Origin: Leptolyngbya iicbica LK
GTDB lineage: Bacteria > Cyanobacteriota > Cyanobacteriia > Phormidesmidales > Phormidesmidaceae
Length of the DNA stretch: 64,000 nucleotides
Assembly (NCBI RefSeq): GCF_004212215.1
Contig: NZ_QVFV01000001.1
Location: 148,740 to 212,739, forward strand
Direction of reading: 5' to 3'
Below, piece after piece: positions 9,549 through 18,423 of this stretch. A program made the position numbers and the translations under genes. Positions within the stretch are counted from its first letter, which is position 1; each line of letters opens with the position of its first letter. The notes under the pieces were generated by a model that was given only the letters and a program-made list of their open reading frames with translations, was not told the DNA's origin and made no database searches.

Positions 9549-9608
9549 GGGGACGGGTCCCTTGGTCAACTATCAACATATCGGTTGATGTCATAGGGAC
9601 CCGTCCCC
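9549..9608. repeat. Paired GGGACGGGTCCC inverted repeat
   Basis: A 13-bp perfect inverted repeat, GGGGACGGGTCCC at 9549-9561 and GGGACCCGTCCCC at 9596-9608, encloses a shorter hairpin (ATCAAC 9572-9577, GTTGAT 9584-9589). Each arm is itself nearly palindromic. The same architecture recurs at 55290-55355, and a single arm occurs at 97-108. It lies in the 358-bp gap (9432-9789) between the Usp and DUF4336 genes, where I see no other feature. Confidence 0.9.
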
Positions 9609-9789
9609 CTAGCCAGCAAGCACTTCCGATCGAGGCAGTCCGGCGATCTCGACCTCGTAATACCAGGGATGATTGACACTCTGGGGAGATCGCCCAGGGG
9701 CAGCCGCTCGGTGAGCCGTGACGACATCCCGCTGCTCGATCGCTGACAGAAGTCTCTACAATTCATAAGGGCACGAATCTTTGAGCACT

Positions 9790-11022
9790 ATGGCGGGGCA
9801 AGACTCGATTTCGCAGCGGCACAGCAATCAGCAAAAGCGCGATCGCGCTTGGCCCTTTTGGCCCGTCGTACCACTCTATCCTTACGGTCAGCGACCCACC
9901 CTCATGCAAGAGGTGGTGCCAGGCACAATCTGGACGTTTGACCAGTACCAAGGCATTTTTTATGTGGTGGTGCCCATTCGCATGACGGTGGTGCGGCTGC
10001 AAACTGGGGGCTTACTGGTTTACGCGCCAGTGGCTCCCACACGGGAATGTGTGGCCATGGTGCGATCGCTCGAAGCCCGTTACGGTACCGTCCGCTACAT
10101 CATCCAGTCCACCACCACCGGAATTGAGCACAAGGTATTTGTCGGGCCATTTGCCCGGCGCTTTCCCCAGGCGCAGATTTACGTCGCGCCGAATCAGTGG
10201 AGTTTTCCACTCAATTTGCCGTTGAGCTGGTTGGGCTTGCCCGCCCAGCGCACCCAGATCTTGAGGGACGATCAACCGCTGCCGTTTGCCGATGAGTTTG
10301 ACTGGGCGACTTTAGGCCCCATCAAGCTCGGGCTAGGGCCGTTTGTTGAGGTGGCCCTGTTTCACCGTGCGACCCGCACCCTGCTGTTGACCGATAGCCT
10401 GGTGTCGGTGCCCGCCGAGCCGCCAGCGGTGCTACATCTCGATCCCTTTCCGCTGCTATTTCATGCCCGCGATCGCGCCGATGAGGCGATCGTCGATACC
10501 CCTGAGGCGCGGCGACGGGGCTGGCATCGCATCGCTCTCTTCGCCTTTTTCTTTCAGCCCAGCACCCTCGATACGCCCACCCTCGGCACCGCTTTCCAAG
10601 AAGCGAAGTCGGCCCCAGACCGCTCGCGACGCGCGTACTTCGGTTTATACCCGTTCTATTGGCAAGCCGATTGGGCCGCCTCGTTCGAAGCGCTCCATGG
10701 CGGGGGGCGGCCCTTTGTGGCGCCCGTCTTACAAACGCTGATTTTTAACCGGGGCCTACAAGAGGTGCAAGCCTGGGTCGATCAAGTATGCCAATGGCAA
10801 TTCGAACAGGTGATTCCTTGCCATCTCACCGCCCCAATCGCGATGGGGCCGACTGAGTTTCGAGCCGCGTTTGCGACGATTTTGCAACCGCAGACAGCCC
10901 AGCGCGATCGCCCCCTGCCTACCCGAGATTTCGCCTTTCTCAAAGCGCTGGATGAGGGCTTGGTCAGACGTGGCATTACGCCCCCTGCCAATGCCGCCAC
11001 CGCCCCTCAAGATGTGCTGTAA
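9790..11022 (+). CDS. DUF4336 domain protein
   Basis: A protein of about 410 residues, recognised as DUF4336 by its opening region (WTFDQYQGIFYVVVPIRM, then GGLLVYAPVAPTREC). DUF4336 proteins occur in cyanobacteria and plastid-bearing eukaryotes and resemble a metallo-beta-lactamase fold. No activity has been assigned that I can rely on. The body has repeated His/Asp-containing segments such as HLDPFPLLFHARDR. No signal peptide is evident. A TTG nine bases upstream could also start the frame; the ATG at 9790 is preferred. It stands alone, followed by the two tRNA genes. Confidence 0.82.
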   Translation: MAGQDSISQRHSNQQKRDRAWPFWPVVPLYPYGQRPTLMQEVVPGTIWTFDQYQGIFYVVVPIRMTVVRLQTGGLLVYAPVAPTRECVAMVRSLEARYGTVRYIIQSTTTGIEHKVFVGPFARRFPQAQIYVAPNQWSFPLNLPLSWLGLPAQRTQILRDDQPLPFADEFDWATLGPIKLGLGPFVEVALFHRATRTLLLTDSLVSVPAEPPAVLHLDPFPLLFHARDRADEAIVDTPEARRRGWHRIALFAFFFQPSTLDTPTLGTAFQEAKSAPDRSRRAYFGLYPFYWQADWAASFEALHGGGRPFVAPVLQTLIFNRGLQEVQAWVDQVCQWQFEQVIPCHLTAPIAMGPTEFRAAFATILQPQTAQRDRPLPTRDFAFLKALDEGLVRRGITPPANAATAPQDVL

Positions 11023-11165
11023 CTAGCCAGACATTCACCCCGGTGCAAGTACCGTCAGCAGCCGTTCCCAGCGGCAGCCCGGGGTCATCAATATTCCTCA
11101 GATTTTTGTCCGAATTTCCGTAGTGTGATGACATTGTTGTGTTAGGATTAACAACCGTGGATGGC

Positions 11166-11247
11166 GGGTCGATGCCCGAGTGGTTAATGGGGGCGGACTG
11201 TAAATCCGCTGGCTATGCCTACGCTGGTTCGAATCCAGCTCGGCCCA
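11166..11247 (+). tRNA. tRNA-Tyr(GTA)
   Basis: An 82-nt class II tRNA. The acceptor arms GGGTCGA and TCGGCCC pair with one G-T wobble. The anticodon stem GCGGA/TCCGC flanks the loop CTGTAAA, with GTA at 11200-11202. A long variable arm and the TTCGAAT T-loop are present. CCA is not encoded. tRNA-Thr follows after nine bases, so the two are probably co-transcribed. Confidence 0.95.
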
Positions 11248-11256
11248 TCCACGCCC

Positions 11257-11328
11257 GCCCATGTAGCTCAGCGGTAGAGCACACCCTTGGTAAGGGTGAG
11301 GTCACGAGTTCAATTCTCGTCATGGGCT
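11257..11328 (+). tRNA. tRNA-Thr(GGT)
   Basis: A 72-nt tRNA. Acceptor arms GCCCATG/CATGGGC are perfectly paired. The anticodon stem CACCC/GGGTG encloses TTGGTAA, with anticodon GGT at 11289-11291. CCA is not encoded. It lies nine bases after tRNA-Tyr. Confidence 0.95.
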
Positions 11329-11536
11329 TTTGAAATACCAGTGTTTTTGTCGAATAACGCTTTGTTTGTCAGCGATCGCAAACGCTGATTAGCCGTTAAG
11401 GGTAGAAAGCCTCTGGCAGACAGGAGTGCCCCCACGGAATTCCTGGCTTAATGCACAGCATTCGGCAATTCCCCGACTACCCTAGTCACAGGGAGACCTG
11501 TGCTCCTGTGTTGGCCTGCCCCCGCGATCGCCCTCA

Positions 11537-13468
11537 GTGACCCATTCCTCACCTCCTCCAGTAACCCTGTGGCAGCGGCTGTCTCAAGCTAGCTGGCAGC
11601 GGCGTGTGGTGCCAGGACTGACGGTCATTGTCTTGATGGTGGTGCTGCGGCTGCTGGGCGTTTTTCAAGAGTTAGAGTGGGCCGCGCTGGATAGCTTTTT
11701 GCGATGGCGACCCGCCGAGCCCACCGACGATCGCCTGCTGATCGTGGGCATCACGGAAGCAGACATTCAGCAGGTGGGCACTTATCCCATTCCTGACGGG
11801 GTGCTGGCGGCCTTAATTACCGAACTCCAGCGTCACGATCCGCAGGTGATCGGGCTCGATCTGTTTCGCGACTTGCCTATCCAGCCCGGTTCTGACCAGT
11901 TGAATCAGCTGATGGCAGAGTCCCCCGAGCTCTTTGGCATCGAAAAGGTGTTGTCATCGGCGATCGCGCCCCCGCCCGCTTTGCCAGAAGCTCGCGTCGG
12001 CTTCAACGACTTTGCGCTGGATGACGACGGCTTTGTGCGTCGCGCTTTTCTGGGGGTATTTCCGCCACCGGCTCACCCGGAAGGACCTGAGCGCTTTCGC
12101 TTTTCCTTTCCCTTTGTGTTGGCCGAGGCCTATCTGGCTCAAGACAACCTGTATTTAGAAAACGGTCGCCGTCACCGTGACAATATGCGATTTGGGACCG
12201 CTGAATTCTGGCGGTTTCGGCCCAACGATGGGGGCTATGCGGGCGCTGACGCCTCGGGGGTGCAGATGTTGATCAACGTGCGCAGCGGCCCGACCCCCTT
12301 CACGATGGTCTCTCTCTCGGCCGTGCTGGCGGGAGAAGTGCCCCCTGATCTGATTAGCGATCGCGTCGTGCTGATCGGCGTCACCTCCCTCGGTCAAAAA
12401 GACTTGGTCAATTCGGCGGCGGTCAACACGCTCAATCCGGGCTTGGTCTACGGCGTCGAAATGCATGCCCACATCACCAGCCAAATTCTCAGTACCGTGC
12501 TGGACGATCGCCCCCAAATTAACGTCTGGCCCAACCCGTGGGAATATCTGTGGATCATTGCCTGGGGCGCGATCGGCATGTTGCTAGTGGGGTTGATTGC
12601 GCGTCCCGCCTGGTACTTGCTAGGTGTTGGCCTGATTGGCCTGGGACTGTTTGTCAGCAGCTACGTGGTGTTGTGGCTGGGGGGCTGGTGGCTGCCCGTC
12701 ATGCCCACCCTGATTGCTTTTACGTTGAATGGTTTGGTGCTGCCGGGATTTTATCTCTACGACCAAACCCTGCGATCGCGGATCGCGGCCCGCCAGCGGG
12801 TGATCGAAGAAACCTACGACGCCATCCACAACGGCCCACTGCAATCCCTCGCGCTGCTGCTCAAGCAAAAAGAGGAACTCTCGCCTACGGTGCAGGCCCA
12901 ACTCGCTGACTTAAACCAAGAACTCCGCACCGTTTACAACCGACTCCAGCAGGAGTCGCTGCCCGCCGAAGAGCAGTTGCCCCTGGGCGGTGGTAAAGTC
13001 ATCGACCTCCGCGACGAATTGCATGAAGTGCTCTACGAGGTCTACATCGCCACGCTGAAACGCGACTTTCCTGGCTTTGCCACCCTCAAGTTTCAAGTGG
13101 TGAAATTTGAGCCGATGCAAGAAGCGAGCTTATCCGCCGACGATCGCCGAGCACTCTGCCGCTTGCTCGAAGAAATGCTGTGTAATGTGGGCAAACACGC
13201 GATCGAGGCCAAGCGCCTGACCATCGCCTGTTACGCCACCGAGACCGATAACATCATTCGCGTCGCCGACAATGGTAAAGGGCAACCCCTGCCCGACACC
13301 GCCCCCACGCCAACCACGGGCGGACGCGGTACCCAACAGGCCCAAGCCCTGGCCCAACGGCTCGGCGGCACCTACGAGCGCGAGTTTACGCCCACTGGCA
13401 CCCACTGCGAACTGCGCTGGCCTACTCAGCGGCCTCGTCCTCGCTGGTGGCCGCGATCGCGGTCTTAG
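11537..13468 (+). CDS. CHASE2 sensor histidine kinase
   Basis: Membrane receptor histidine kinase of 643 residues from a GTG start. One membrane helix (about 24-42) precedes an extracytoplasmic CHASE2 domain (about 45-320), recognisable from DRLLIVGITEAD, VIGLDLFRD and VGFNDF. Three helices follow (about 335-405). The cytoplasmic part has a dimerisation helix with His431 in HNGPLQ, the HisKA_3/NarX-like phosphoacceptor context, then an HATPase domain with the N-box near 545-555, DNGKG at 578-582 and a glycine-rich GGRGTQ near 595. The ligand is unknown. No response regulator is adjacent, so the kinase is an orphan. The CHASE2 domain is clearly related to that of the kinase at 48936-51059. Confidence 0.9.
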   Translation: MTHSSPPPVTLWQRLSQASWQRRVVPGLTVIVLMVVLRLLGVFQELEWAALDSFLRWRPAEPTDDRLLIVGITEADIQQVGTYPIPDGVLAALITELQRHDPQVIGLDLFRDLPIQPGSDQLNQLMAESPELFGIEKVLSSAIAPPPALPEARVGFNDFALDDDGFVRRAFLGVFPPPAHPEGPERFRFSFPFVLAEAYLAQDNLYLENGRRHRDNMRFGTAEFWRFRPNDGGYAGADASGVQMLINVRSGPTPFTMVSLSAVLAGEVPPDLISDRVVLIGVTSLGQKDLVNSAAVNTLNPGLVYGVEMHAHITSQILSTVLDDRPQINVWPNPWEYLWIIAWGAIGMLLVGLIARPAWYLLGVGLIGLGLFVSSYVVLWLGGWWLPVMPTLIAFTLNGLVLPGFYLYDQTLRSRIAARQRVIEETYDAIHNGPLQSLALLLKQKEELSPTVQAQLADLNQELRTVYNRLQQESLPAEEQLPLGGGKVIDLRDELHEVLYEVYIATLKRDFPGFATLKFQVVKFEPMQEASLSADDRRALCRLLEEMLCNVGKHAIEAKRLTIACYATETDNIIRVADNGKGQPLPDTAPTPTTGGRGTQQAQALAQRLGGTYEREFTPTGTHCELRWPTQRPRPRWWPRSRS

Positions 13469-13472
13469 GGGT

Positions 13473-13553
13473 TCTCCAGAAATGAACATGTCCGGCGGCG
13501 GTGCATGACGCTGCGCTCATGCACCCTACGAGGGGAAAATTCATTTCCAGAGA
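13473..13553. repeat. MITE-like palindromic element after the kinase gene
   Basis: An 81-bp noncoding element starting four bases after the stop codon. Its ends are imperfect inverted repeats (TCTCCAGAAATGAA at the left, TTCATTTCCAGAGA at the right). The centre, 13500-13530, is a 31-bp near-palindrome containing GGTGCATGACGCTGCGC. The centre matches 16740-16770 in the opposite orientation with one difference. Palindromes of this kind are scattered through many cyanobacterial genomes. Confidence 0.75.
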
Positions 13554-13682
13554 TCTCGTTAAATCTCGTGAAGAACGGCAGCCAGATGACCGATGCCGAC
13601 AGCGGGCTAACCTTTACGCAACCTTAAGACGCGCAAGTTTCGCTCGATTTGCCCACACAATAGCCACTAGCTGCTTATTGAG

Positions 13683-14042
13683 ATGACCATGACTTCGACC
13701 ACCGTCACGCAAATCACGCTCAACCTGCTGCAAGGTTCGGTGCGATTCAATTTTTCTCACACCGCTGCTCAAGACCTCAAGGCGGCCCTGACGGAACTGG
13801 TGGGCCAACTCAAGGCGATCGCCACCCAATCGCCGACCTCAGGTAAGCGAGCAGTCGTACCCACGATGGAATATCAGCACACGGGCGATGTGTTTTTAGA
13901 AGTATTTTGCAATCCGAACATCTGGCCCAGTCCGTTTGCGGCCAAGCTGTTGATCACCGTGCGAGACGATCGCCTGCGCCTCACCACCGAAGCCGAGTTG
14001 CCCCGCGTAATCGAAGACCTCAATCAGTTTTTGAATAGCTGA
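13683..14042 (+). CDS. Hypothetical protein, 119 residues
   Basis: A small soluble protein that I cannot assign to a family. The first half is amphipathic beta/alpha (ITLNLLQGSVRFNF, then a helix from about 32 to 48). The second half contains a beta-rich segment (YQHTGDVFLEVFC, LLITVRDDRLRL) and ends in a helix. There is no signal peptide, membrane helix or cysteine cluster. Composition and the HIP1 site inside it match neighbouring genes, so it is likely real. A second in-frame ATG lies six bases downstream of the chosen start. It converges on the mscS-like gene. Confidence 0.6.
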   Translation: MTMTSTTVTQITLNLLQGSVRFNFSHTAAQDLKAALTELVGQLKAIATQSPTSGKRAVVPTMEYQHTGDVFLEVFCNPNIWPSPFAAKLLITVRDDRLRLTTEAELPRVIEDLNQFLNS

Positions 14043-14106
14043 GGCCGTTGAGCTCGGGCTGCTGCCGTGGGTAACCGTCGTGACCAGGGGCAGGGGGGCT
14101 GAGGAG

Positions 14107-14164
14107 CAGGGGAGCTGAAGACTTGAGGTATCGTGTTTTGCGTTCCTGCCTTCTCGCTCCCCTG
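14107..14164. repeat. CAGGGGAGC inverted repeat
   Basis: CAGGGGAGC at 14107-14115 is repeated in inverse at 14156-14164 (GCTCCCCTG) with about 40 bases between. Further G-rich units lie just before. It sits between two convergent genes. Such CAGGGG-rich repeats are common in cyanobacterial intergenic DNA. A role in ending both transcripts is possible but there is no T-run. Confidence 0.55.
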
Positions 14165-14178
14165 TCGAGGCGATCGCC

Positions 14179-16056
14179 TTAGCTAGAGACGATCACTTTT
14201 GAGTCTCCTGGGGCATGTTGCCCATGATTCGTTGGGCCAGGGTCTAGCGTATAAGTTTGGCGTGGAGTCCCAATATCGATGCCCTGTTCTGACAAGGCTT
14301 GCCGCACTCGCAGTCGATATTCACGACCCACGGCCCACTGTTGCGACGGCACTGTTTGAATCCAGATCGTGATCGTCATGCCTCGATGCGACACATCATC
14401 AATGCCGAGCACATCCGGGGGGGCCAGCATCTTGTCTTGCCATTGCGGCTCGTTGTAAAAGGCTTGCGACAGCTCCTTGAGGACTCGTAGCGCCTTGGCC
14501 GGATCAGTCTGATAGGCCACATCAATACTGAAATTAACTCGTGACCAACTGCGCGTCAGGTTTTTGACCTGGCTGATGGCGCTATTGGGAATGGTCACTA
14601 GCTCACCGTCGCTACTGCGCAACTGGGTCACTCGCAAGTTCAAATTCTCGACCAAACCGGAAGCATCGTCTAAATCACTGCCCAGATCAACCACATCGCC
14701 GATCGCAAACTGATCTTCCGCCAAGATTAAAAATCCATTGACCAAATCTTTGACCAGGCTTTGGGAACCGAAGGAAATCGCTAGACCAAAAATGCCGCCA
14801 ATGGCAACGACTGACCCGGTGGGCACTCCTAATATGCTGAGTGCTAACAAGAGGCCAATACTCACAAAAATGATGGTAATCAGCCCCTTGGCCGCGCCTG
14901 CGATCGTCGAAATGCGCAACTGCCGCCGCTGCAAGTCGCCAAAGGTCAGCAAGTCGCCAAAGTCAAACCCTTCGCGCTCAGTGGTGAAGCGATCGATGAG
15001 CCGACGCATGACGCGAATGACTAACCCGGTGACGAACCAAACCCCGAGCAGTTGAATGGGCTTACCAACAATGCCAGCACTGAATCGCTCTAGATAGGGG
15101 AATTGCCGAAACAGCTGGTAAATGCCGAGGTACCAAATCAACACCACCAACCAAAAGAGCAGCCATTGCAGTAAGCCAAAGAAATTGAGGCGGCGATCGA
15201 GGTTCCAAACCTCATCTAAATTTTCTAAAAAATGAGCCCGATTTTGCCCGGCTTGTTCAGCGGGTGACGGTGGCTCTATCGGCCTTTGCTGTGGATCTGC
15301 CTGAACGTCCACGGATGGCGGTTTGCTCAGGGCCTTTTTGCGATTATGCAGTTGCCGCTGGTAGCGTCGGACCCACATTTTCAGCGCTACAAAGATGCCT
15401 GTGAGCACAATCAGTCCAAATAAAACGGCGGCGGCTTTCAAAGCGTCTTGGCGAAATTGCCCCGGCGACAGTTGTTGAATGCCATTGCGCAGTTCTGCTG
15501 AGAGAATGTCGCTCCACTCTTCTCCGAGTTCCTGAATCGGGACGCCATGATAGTCGGCATCGGTTTCGGTCACGGTGACTAAGACGAGGGGTTGGGTGTA
15601 GTTGTCATCCCGCGTGACGATGACATCGACATCGTTGAGTTTAGCCAGGCCTACCGTCAGAGACTCCAAATCCATGGGCGGATCGCGACGACGCAAAACG
15701 GCACGCTGAATGCGGGCATTGACTTCCTCGGCCCGGCGCTCAGCCGCATTAGCCGGAATATTGGCGGGAGCGCTGCGATCGTAAACCGTGGGGGCAGCGA
15801 CTTCAAACAAAACATCTCCGGTAACCGGAGAGTAGACCGAGGCCACCTCAATGCTGCCCAGTCGCGTCACACTGGGGGGCGGATTGAAACCATCGGCGCT
15901 GCCCAAATTGTCGGGCAGGGAGAACTGAGCCGAGCTCGCCGCTGCGGTCAGCAAAATGAGGCCGCAGGTGATGGCCGCGATCGCCACCAGTCTCAGAACC
16001 CGTTTCAGGGGTTGGCTCAACATCGGATTTTTTTGAAGTTGGCTCATCATTGCCAT
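14179..16056 (-). CDS. MscS-family mechanosensitive ion channel
   Basis: A large MscS-like channel of about 625 residues from the ATG at 16056. A signal peptide near the N-terminus ends around TAAASSA. An extracytoplasmic domain follows, then a membrane helix, a charged cytoplasmic linker and four further helices. The pore-lining helix and the beta domain are recognisable from GGIFGLAISFGSQSLVKD and FAIGDVVDLG, with IPNS, LTRSW and related strands after it. Such channels open on hypo-osmotic shock in the inner membrane. The long N-terminal domain is typical of larger MscS paralogs. A TTG 51 bases upstream is an alternative start. The gene is convergent with the hypothetical gene at 13683 and divergent from the DUF190 gene. 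Confidence 0.9.
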   Translation of the reverse strand: MAMMSQLQKNPMLSQPLKRVLRLVAIAAITCGLILLTAAASSAQFSLPDNLGSADGFNPPPSVTRLGSIEVASVYSPVTGDVLFEVAAPTVYDRSAPANIPANAAERRAEEVNARIQRAVLRRRDPPMDLESLTVGLAKLNDVDVIVTRDDNYTQPLVLVTVTETDADYHGVPIQELGEEWSDILSAELRNGIQQLSPGQFRQDALKAAAVLFGLIVLTGIFVALKMWVRRYQRQLHNRKKALSKPPSVDVQADPQQRPIEPPSPAEQAGQNRAHFLENLDEVWNLDRRLNFFGLLQWLLFWLVVLIWYLGIYQLFRQFPYLERFSAGIVGKPIQLLGVWFVTGLVIRVMRRLIDRFTTEREGFDFGDLLTFGDLQRRQLRISTIAGAAKGLITIIFVSIGLLLALSILGVPTGSVVAIGGIFGLAISFGSQSLVKDLVNGFLILAEDQFAIGDVVDLGSDLDDASGLVENLNLRVTQLRSSDGELVTIPNSAISQVKNLTRSWSRVNFSIDVAYQTDPAKALRVLKELSQAFYNEPQWQDKMLAPPDVLGIDDVSHRGMTITIWIQTVPSQQWAVGREYRLRVRQALSEQGIDIGTPRQTYTLDPGPTNHGQHAPGDSKVIVSS

Positions 16057-16387
16057 CGTGCAGTGTTGCAAACCATCGGTATTAGCGGACGCCACAGGCA
16101 GTCGCAAAAACCGGGGTCATTCTACCCAATTGAGTTGGGCCTTGTCTGAATGGGGCAACAAGCAGGCAGATCCTCCAGCAAGCGGTGAGCATCTGGTGAC
16201 AACCAGGGGGCGATCGCTAAGTCGCGCCCCACAGGCGTTGTGAGCTGGGTGAGCTGTCCACTGTTCATAAACGGCAGGCTAATTATTACGGGACTTTACT
16301 AGACCCCTCGATTTGCTGCAATTAGTGGTGCAGAGTCAGGCGAGTGCAGTAAAACAGAGACGAGAACCGGCAGCAGGAGTCAGAGTC

Positions 16388-16711
16388 ATGAAAGTGTGGA
16401 AACAACTGAGCATTTATACCAGCGAAGGGAGTCGGCTAGGCACTCGGGCGCTGCACACGGCCATGATTGCGACCGCTTTGGAGCAGGGGCTCTACAGCGC
16501 GATCGCCGTCAAATCGATGGAAGGCTTTGGGCCACAGATGGCGATTCCCACGGCGAACCATATGGCCCTGGATTCGGACTTGCCTATCGAGGTCCGAATT
16601 ATCGACGAACCTGAGCGCATTAACGAATTTCTGGCCAGTCAGCGCGACACCTTGGGCACCTGCGTCGTGGTTCTGCGCGATATCGAAATCTTCTGGGCTC
16701 CCCAGTCATAA
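16388..16711 (+). CDS. DUF190 family protein
   Basis: A 107-residue protein of the DUF190 family, recognised by MKVWKQLSIYTSEG, then ALHTAMIATALEQGL, GFGP, and a C-terminal VRIIDEPERI segment. Members resemble PII signalling proteins in fold and are often found beside fluoride-exporter (crcB) genes. There is no crcB here and I see no fluoride-riboswitch core in the leader, so no specific function is proposed. The frame is open 25 codons further upstream, but the ATG at 16388 gives the family's usual start. Confidence 0.85.
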   Translation: MKVWKQLSIYTSEGSRLGTRALHTAMIATALEQGLYSAIAVKSMEGFGPQMAIPTANHMALDSDLPIEVRIIDEPERINEFLASQRDTLGTCVVVLRDIEIFWAPQS

Positions 16712-16739
16712 AGCGATCGCTCAACCAGAATGTCCCACC

Positions 16740-16770
16740 CGTAGGGTGCATGAGCGCAGCGTAATGCACC
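16740..16770. repeat. 31-bp GGTGCAT palindromic repeat
   Basis: The reverse complement of 13500-13530 with 30 of 31 bases identical. It lies between the convergent DUF190 and ParA genes. The two halves of the unit can pair (GGTGCAT and ATGCACC), so it could form a hairpin in either transcript. Confidence 0.85.
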
Positions 16771-16788
16771 GCTGAGCTGCAGATCCCC

Positions 16789-17415
16789 TCACGCCCCACC
16801 TGGCGGGGCCGGGTATTCCCCATCCTTGAGCAGCTCTTGACCAACGGCTTCATAATCTTGCCAGGCGTTCTCAGCTTTGGCATCTTTGGCCGCATAAACC
16901 GGCACCCCGGCCTTGGCCGCTTTTTGATACACGCTATAACGTCGAATGCCCTGTTGAAAAACGGGAAGTTGGGCTTCGGCCAAGAGCGATCGCACTTCCG
17001 CTTCCGCTTTCGTCGGTTTCGGCGGCATCGAGGTGAGCAAGATGCGGTAGCGGGCGGTGGGAATGGTTTTGAGCGTATTCACCGTCAGCACCAGGGCTTC
17101 CAGAGCCATCACGTCCGTCGTCGTCGGCAATACGAGCACATCACAGGCTGCCGTCAGCGTCGCCAGATCCTCTTGCGTTGGGCGGGCTTGGGTGTCGATC
17201 ACGATGTGTTGGTAGGCCGCACTCACCACGTCAGGGTGCCACTCATCCAATACCGGAAAAGGCAACTCCCCTCGGCTCGCCCAGCCTAAGGAAGAGCGAT
17301 TCGGGTCGGCGTCAATCAACAACGTTTCGGCCTGGCCCTGCAAAAAGGTCGCCAGGTGAATCGCGGTGGTCGTTTTACCGACTCCGCCCTTAAAGCTCGT
17401 CACCGTCACGATCAT
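16789..17415 (-). CDS. Orphan ParA-family ATPase
   Basis: A 208-residue P-loop ATPase of the ParA/MinD group. The deviant Walker A motif KGGVGKT (residues 9-15) and the following helix TTAIHLA are clear. DADPN near 37-41 is the expected switch region, and the hydrophobic strand with VIDTQA near 73 contains the Walker B Asp. No ParB, parS-like repeats or plasmid genes are adjacent. This points to a chromosomal orphan ParA, of the sort that positions cargo such as carboxysomes or chemosensory clusters. No partner is visible, so the cargo is unknown. It converges on DUF190 across a palindromic repeat. Confidence 0.88.
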   Translation of the reverse strand: MIVTVTSFKGGVGKTTTAIHLATFLQGQAETLLIDADPNRSSLGWASRGELPFPVLDEWHPDVVSAAYQHIVIDTQARPTQEDLATLTAACDVLVLPTTTDVMALEALVLTVNTLKTIPTARYRILLTSMPPKPTKAEAEVRSLLAEAQLPVFQQGIRRYSVYQKAAKAGVPVYAAKDAKAENAWQDYEAVGQELLKDGEYPAPPGGA

Positions 17416-17599
17416 GGGTCTATCGTCTGCCGTTTAGTTGCGATCGCTCGCCCCCCTGACTGCTCCATTGCGACATCTCACCCTGTGAAGGAGCGCTAAG
17501 GATGAGCCGCCCGCCCGTTGAATGGCATGCCCACCCTAGGCCATCGTCTTTAGCCTATGCAAAGACGGTAGAGTATTGGCACAGCATTGAGGATTTTTT

Positions 17600-18298
17600 T
17601 TGTTAGAGACGCTGCTAGATTCGACCCATTGGTCTGGCCTGATGGCCCAGGTGGTGTTGGTGGGCGCTTGGTTGGGCGTCGTCGGCGTCATCTCCGAAAG
17701 TCTCTACTTAACCAAATCCGTCTCGGTGGAAATCACCCGCAAAATCGTCCACATCGGGGCGGGCAACGTCATTTTGTTGGCCTGGTGGCTGCACACCCCA
17801 GCTTGGATGGGCATAGCCGCCTCCTTACTCTTCAGTCTCGTGGCATTGCTCTCTTACTGGCTGCCAATTCTGCCGGGCATTAACAGTGTGGGACGCACCA
17901 GTCTGGGCACGTTCTTCTATGCGGTGAGCATTGGCTTGCTGACCGCGACGTTTTGGGAGGGCTCCCCCGAGTTCACCATGCTGGGCATTTTGACCATGAC
18001 CTGGGGCGACGGCATGGCGGCCATTATCGGCCAGTCGCTGGGGCGACATCGCTACACCGTGTGGGACATGACCAAAAGCTGGGAGGGCACCAGCACCATG
18101 CTGTTGGTGAGCTTTGGGGTGAGTCTGGGGGTGTTGTCCATCGTTCACGGGCTGACCCCCACGATTGCAGCGATCGCCCTCCTCACCGCCCTCACTGCCA
18201 CCTTTTTGGAATCTTTTGCGCGCTGGGGTTTAGACAATCTCACCGTACCGCTGGGAAGCGCATTTCTGGCCTATGGGCTGTGGCAATGGTGGGGCTGA
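17600..18298 (+). CDS. Phytol/polyprenol kinase-like membrane protein
   Basis: An integral membrane protein of about 232 residues, related to phytol kinase and CTP-dependent diacylglycerol or dolichol kinases. Features are an early VEITRKIVHIGAGN helix, the conserved GDGMAAIIGQSLGRH loop, KSWEGTSTMLL, and ESFARWGLDN near the C-terminus, with about six membrane helices. In cyanobacteria and plants this family phosphorylates phytol released from chlorophyll, so that it can enter tocopherol or chlorophyll synthesis. That assignment is by family. The proposed TTG start gives a short extra N-terminus; an ATG at 17642 is an alternative. A SUI1-type gene follows 125 bp downstream. Confidence 0.82.
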   Translation: MLETLLDSTHWSGLMAQVVLVGAWLGVVGVISESLYLTKSVSVEITRKIVHIGAGNVILLAWWLHTPAWMGIAASLLFSLVALLSYWLPILPGINSVGRTSLGTFFYAVSIGLLTATFWEGSPEFTMLGILTMTWGDGMAAIIGQSLGRHRYTVWDMTKSWEGTSTMLLVSFGVSLGVLSIVHGLTPTIAAIALLTALTATFLESFARWGLDNLTVPLGSAFLAYGLWQWWG

Positions 18299-18423
18299 CA
18301 AACGCAGCGGAACGAACGGCGACGGGCAGCCGTCCAATTTGATCTATGGTTAAAAGCCAGTGATCGTTGCCGTCTGACCGAATCAGGCCATAGGATCACG
18401 ATGCACGTTCAGGATGACCGGCT

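Noticed and set aside
11139-11333. Open frame running through both tRNA genes
   Set aside because: It is produced by tRNA-Tyr and tRNA-Thr sequence, which fold as tRNAs.
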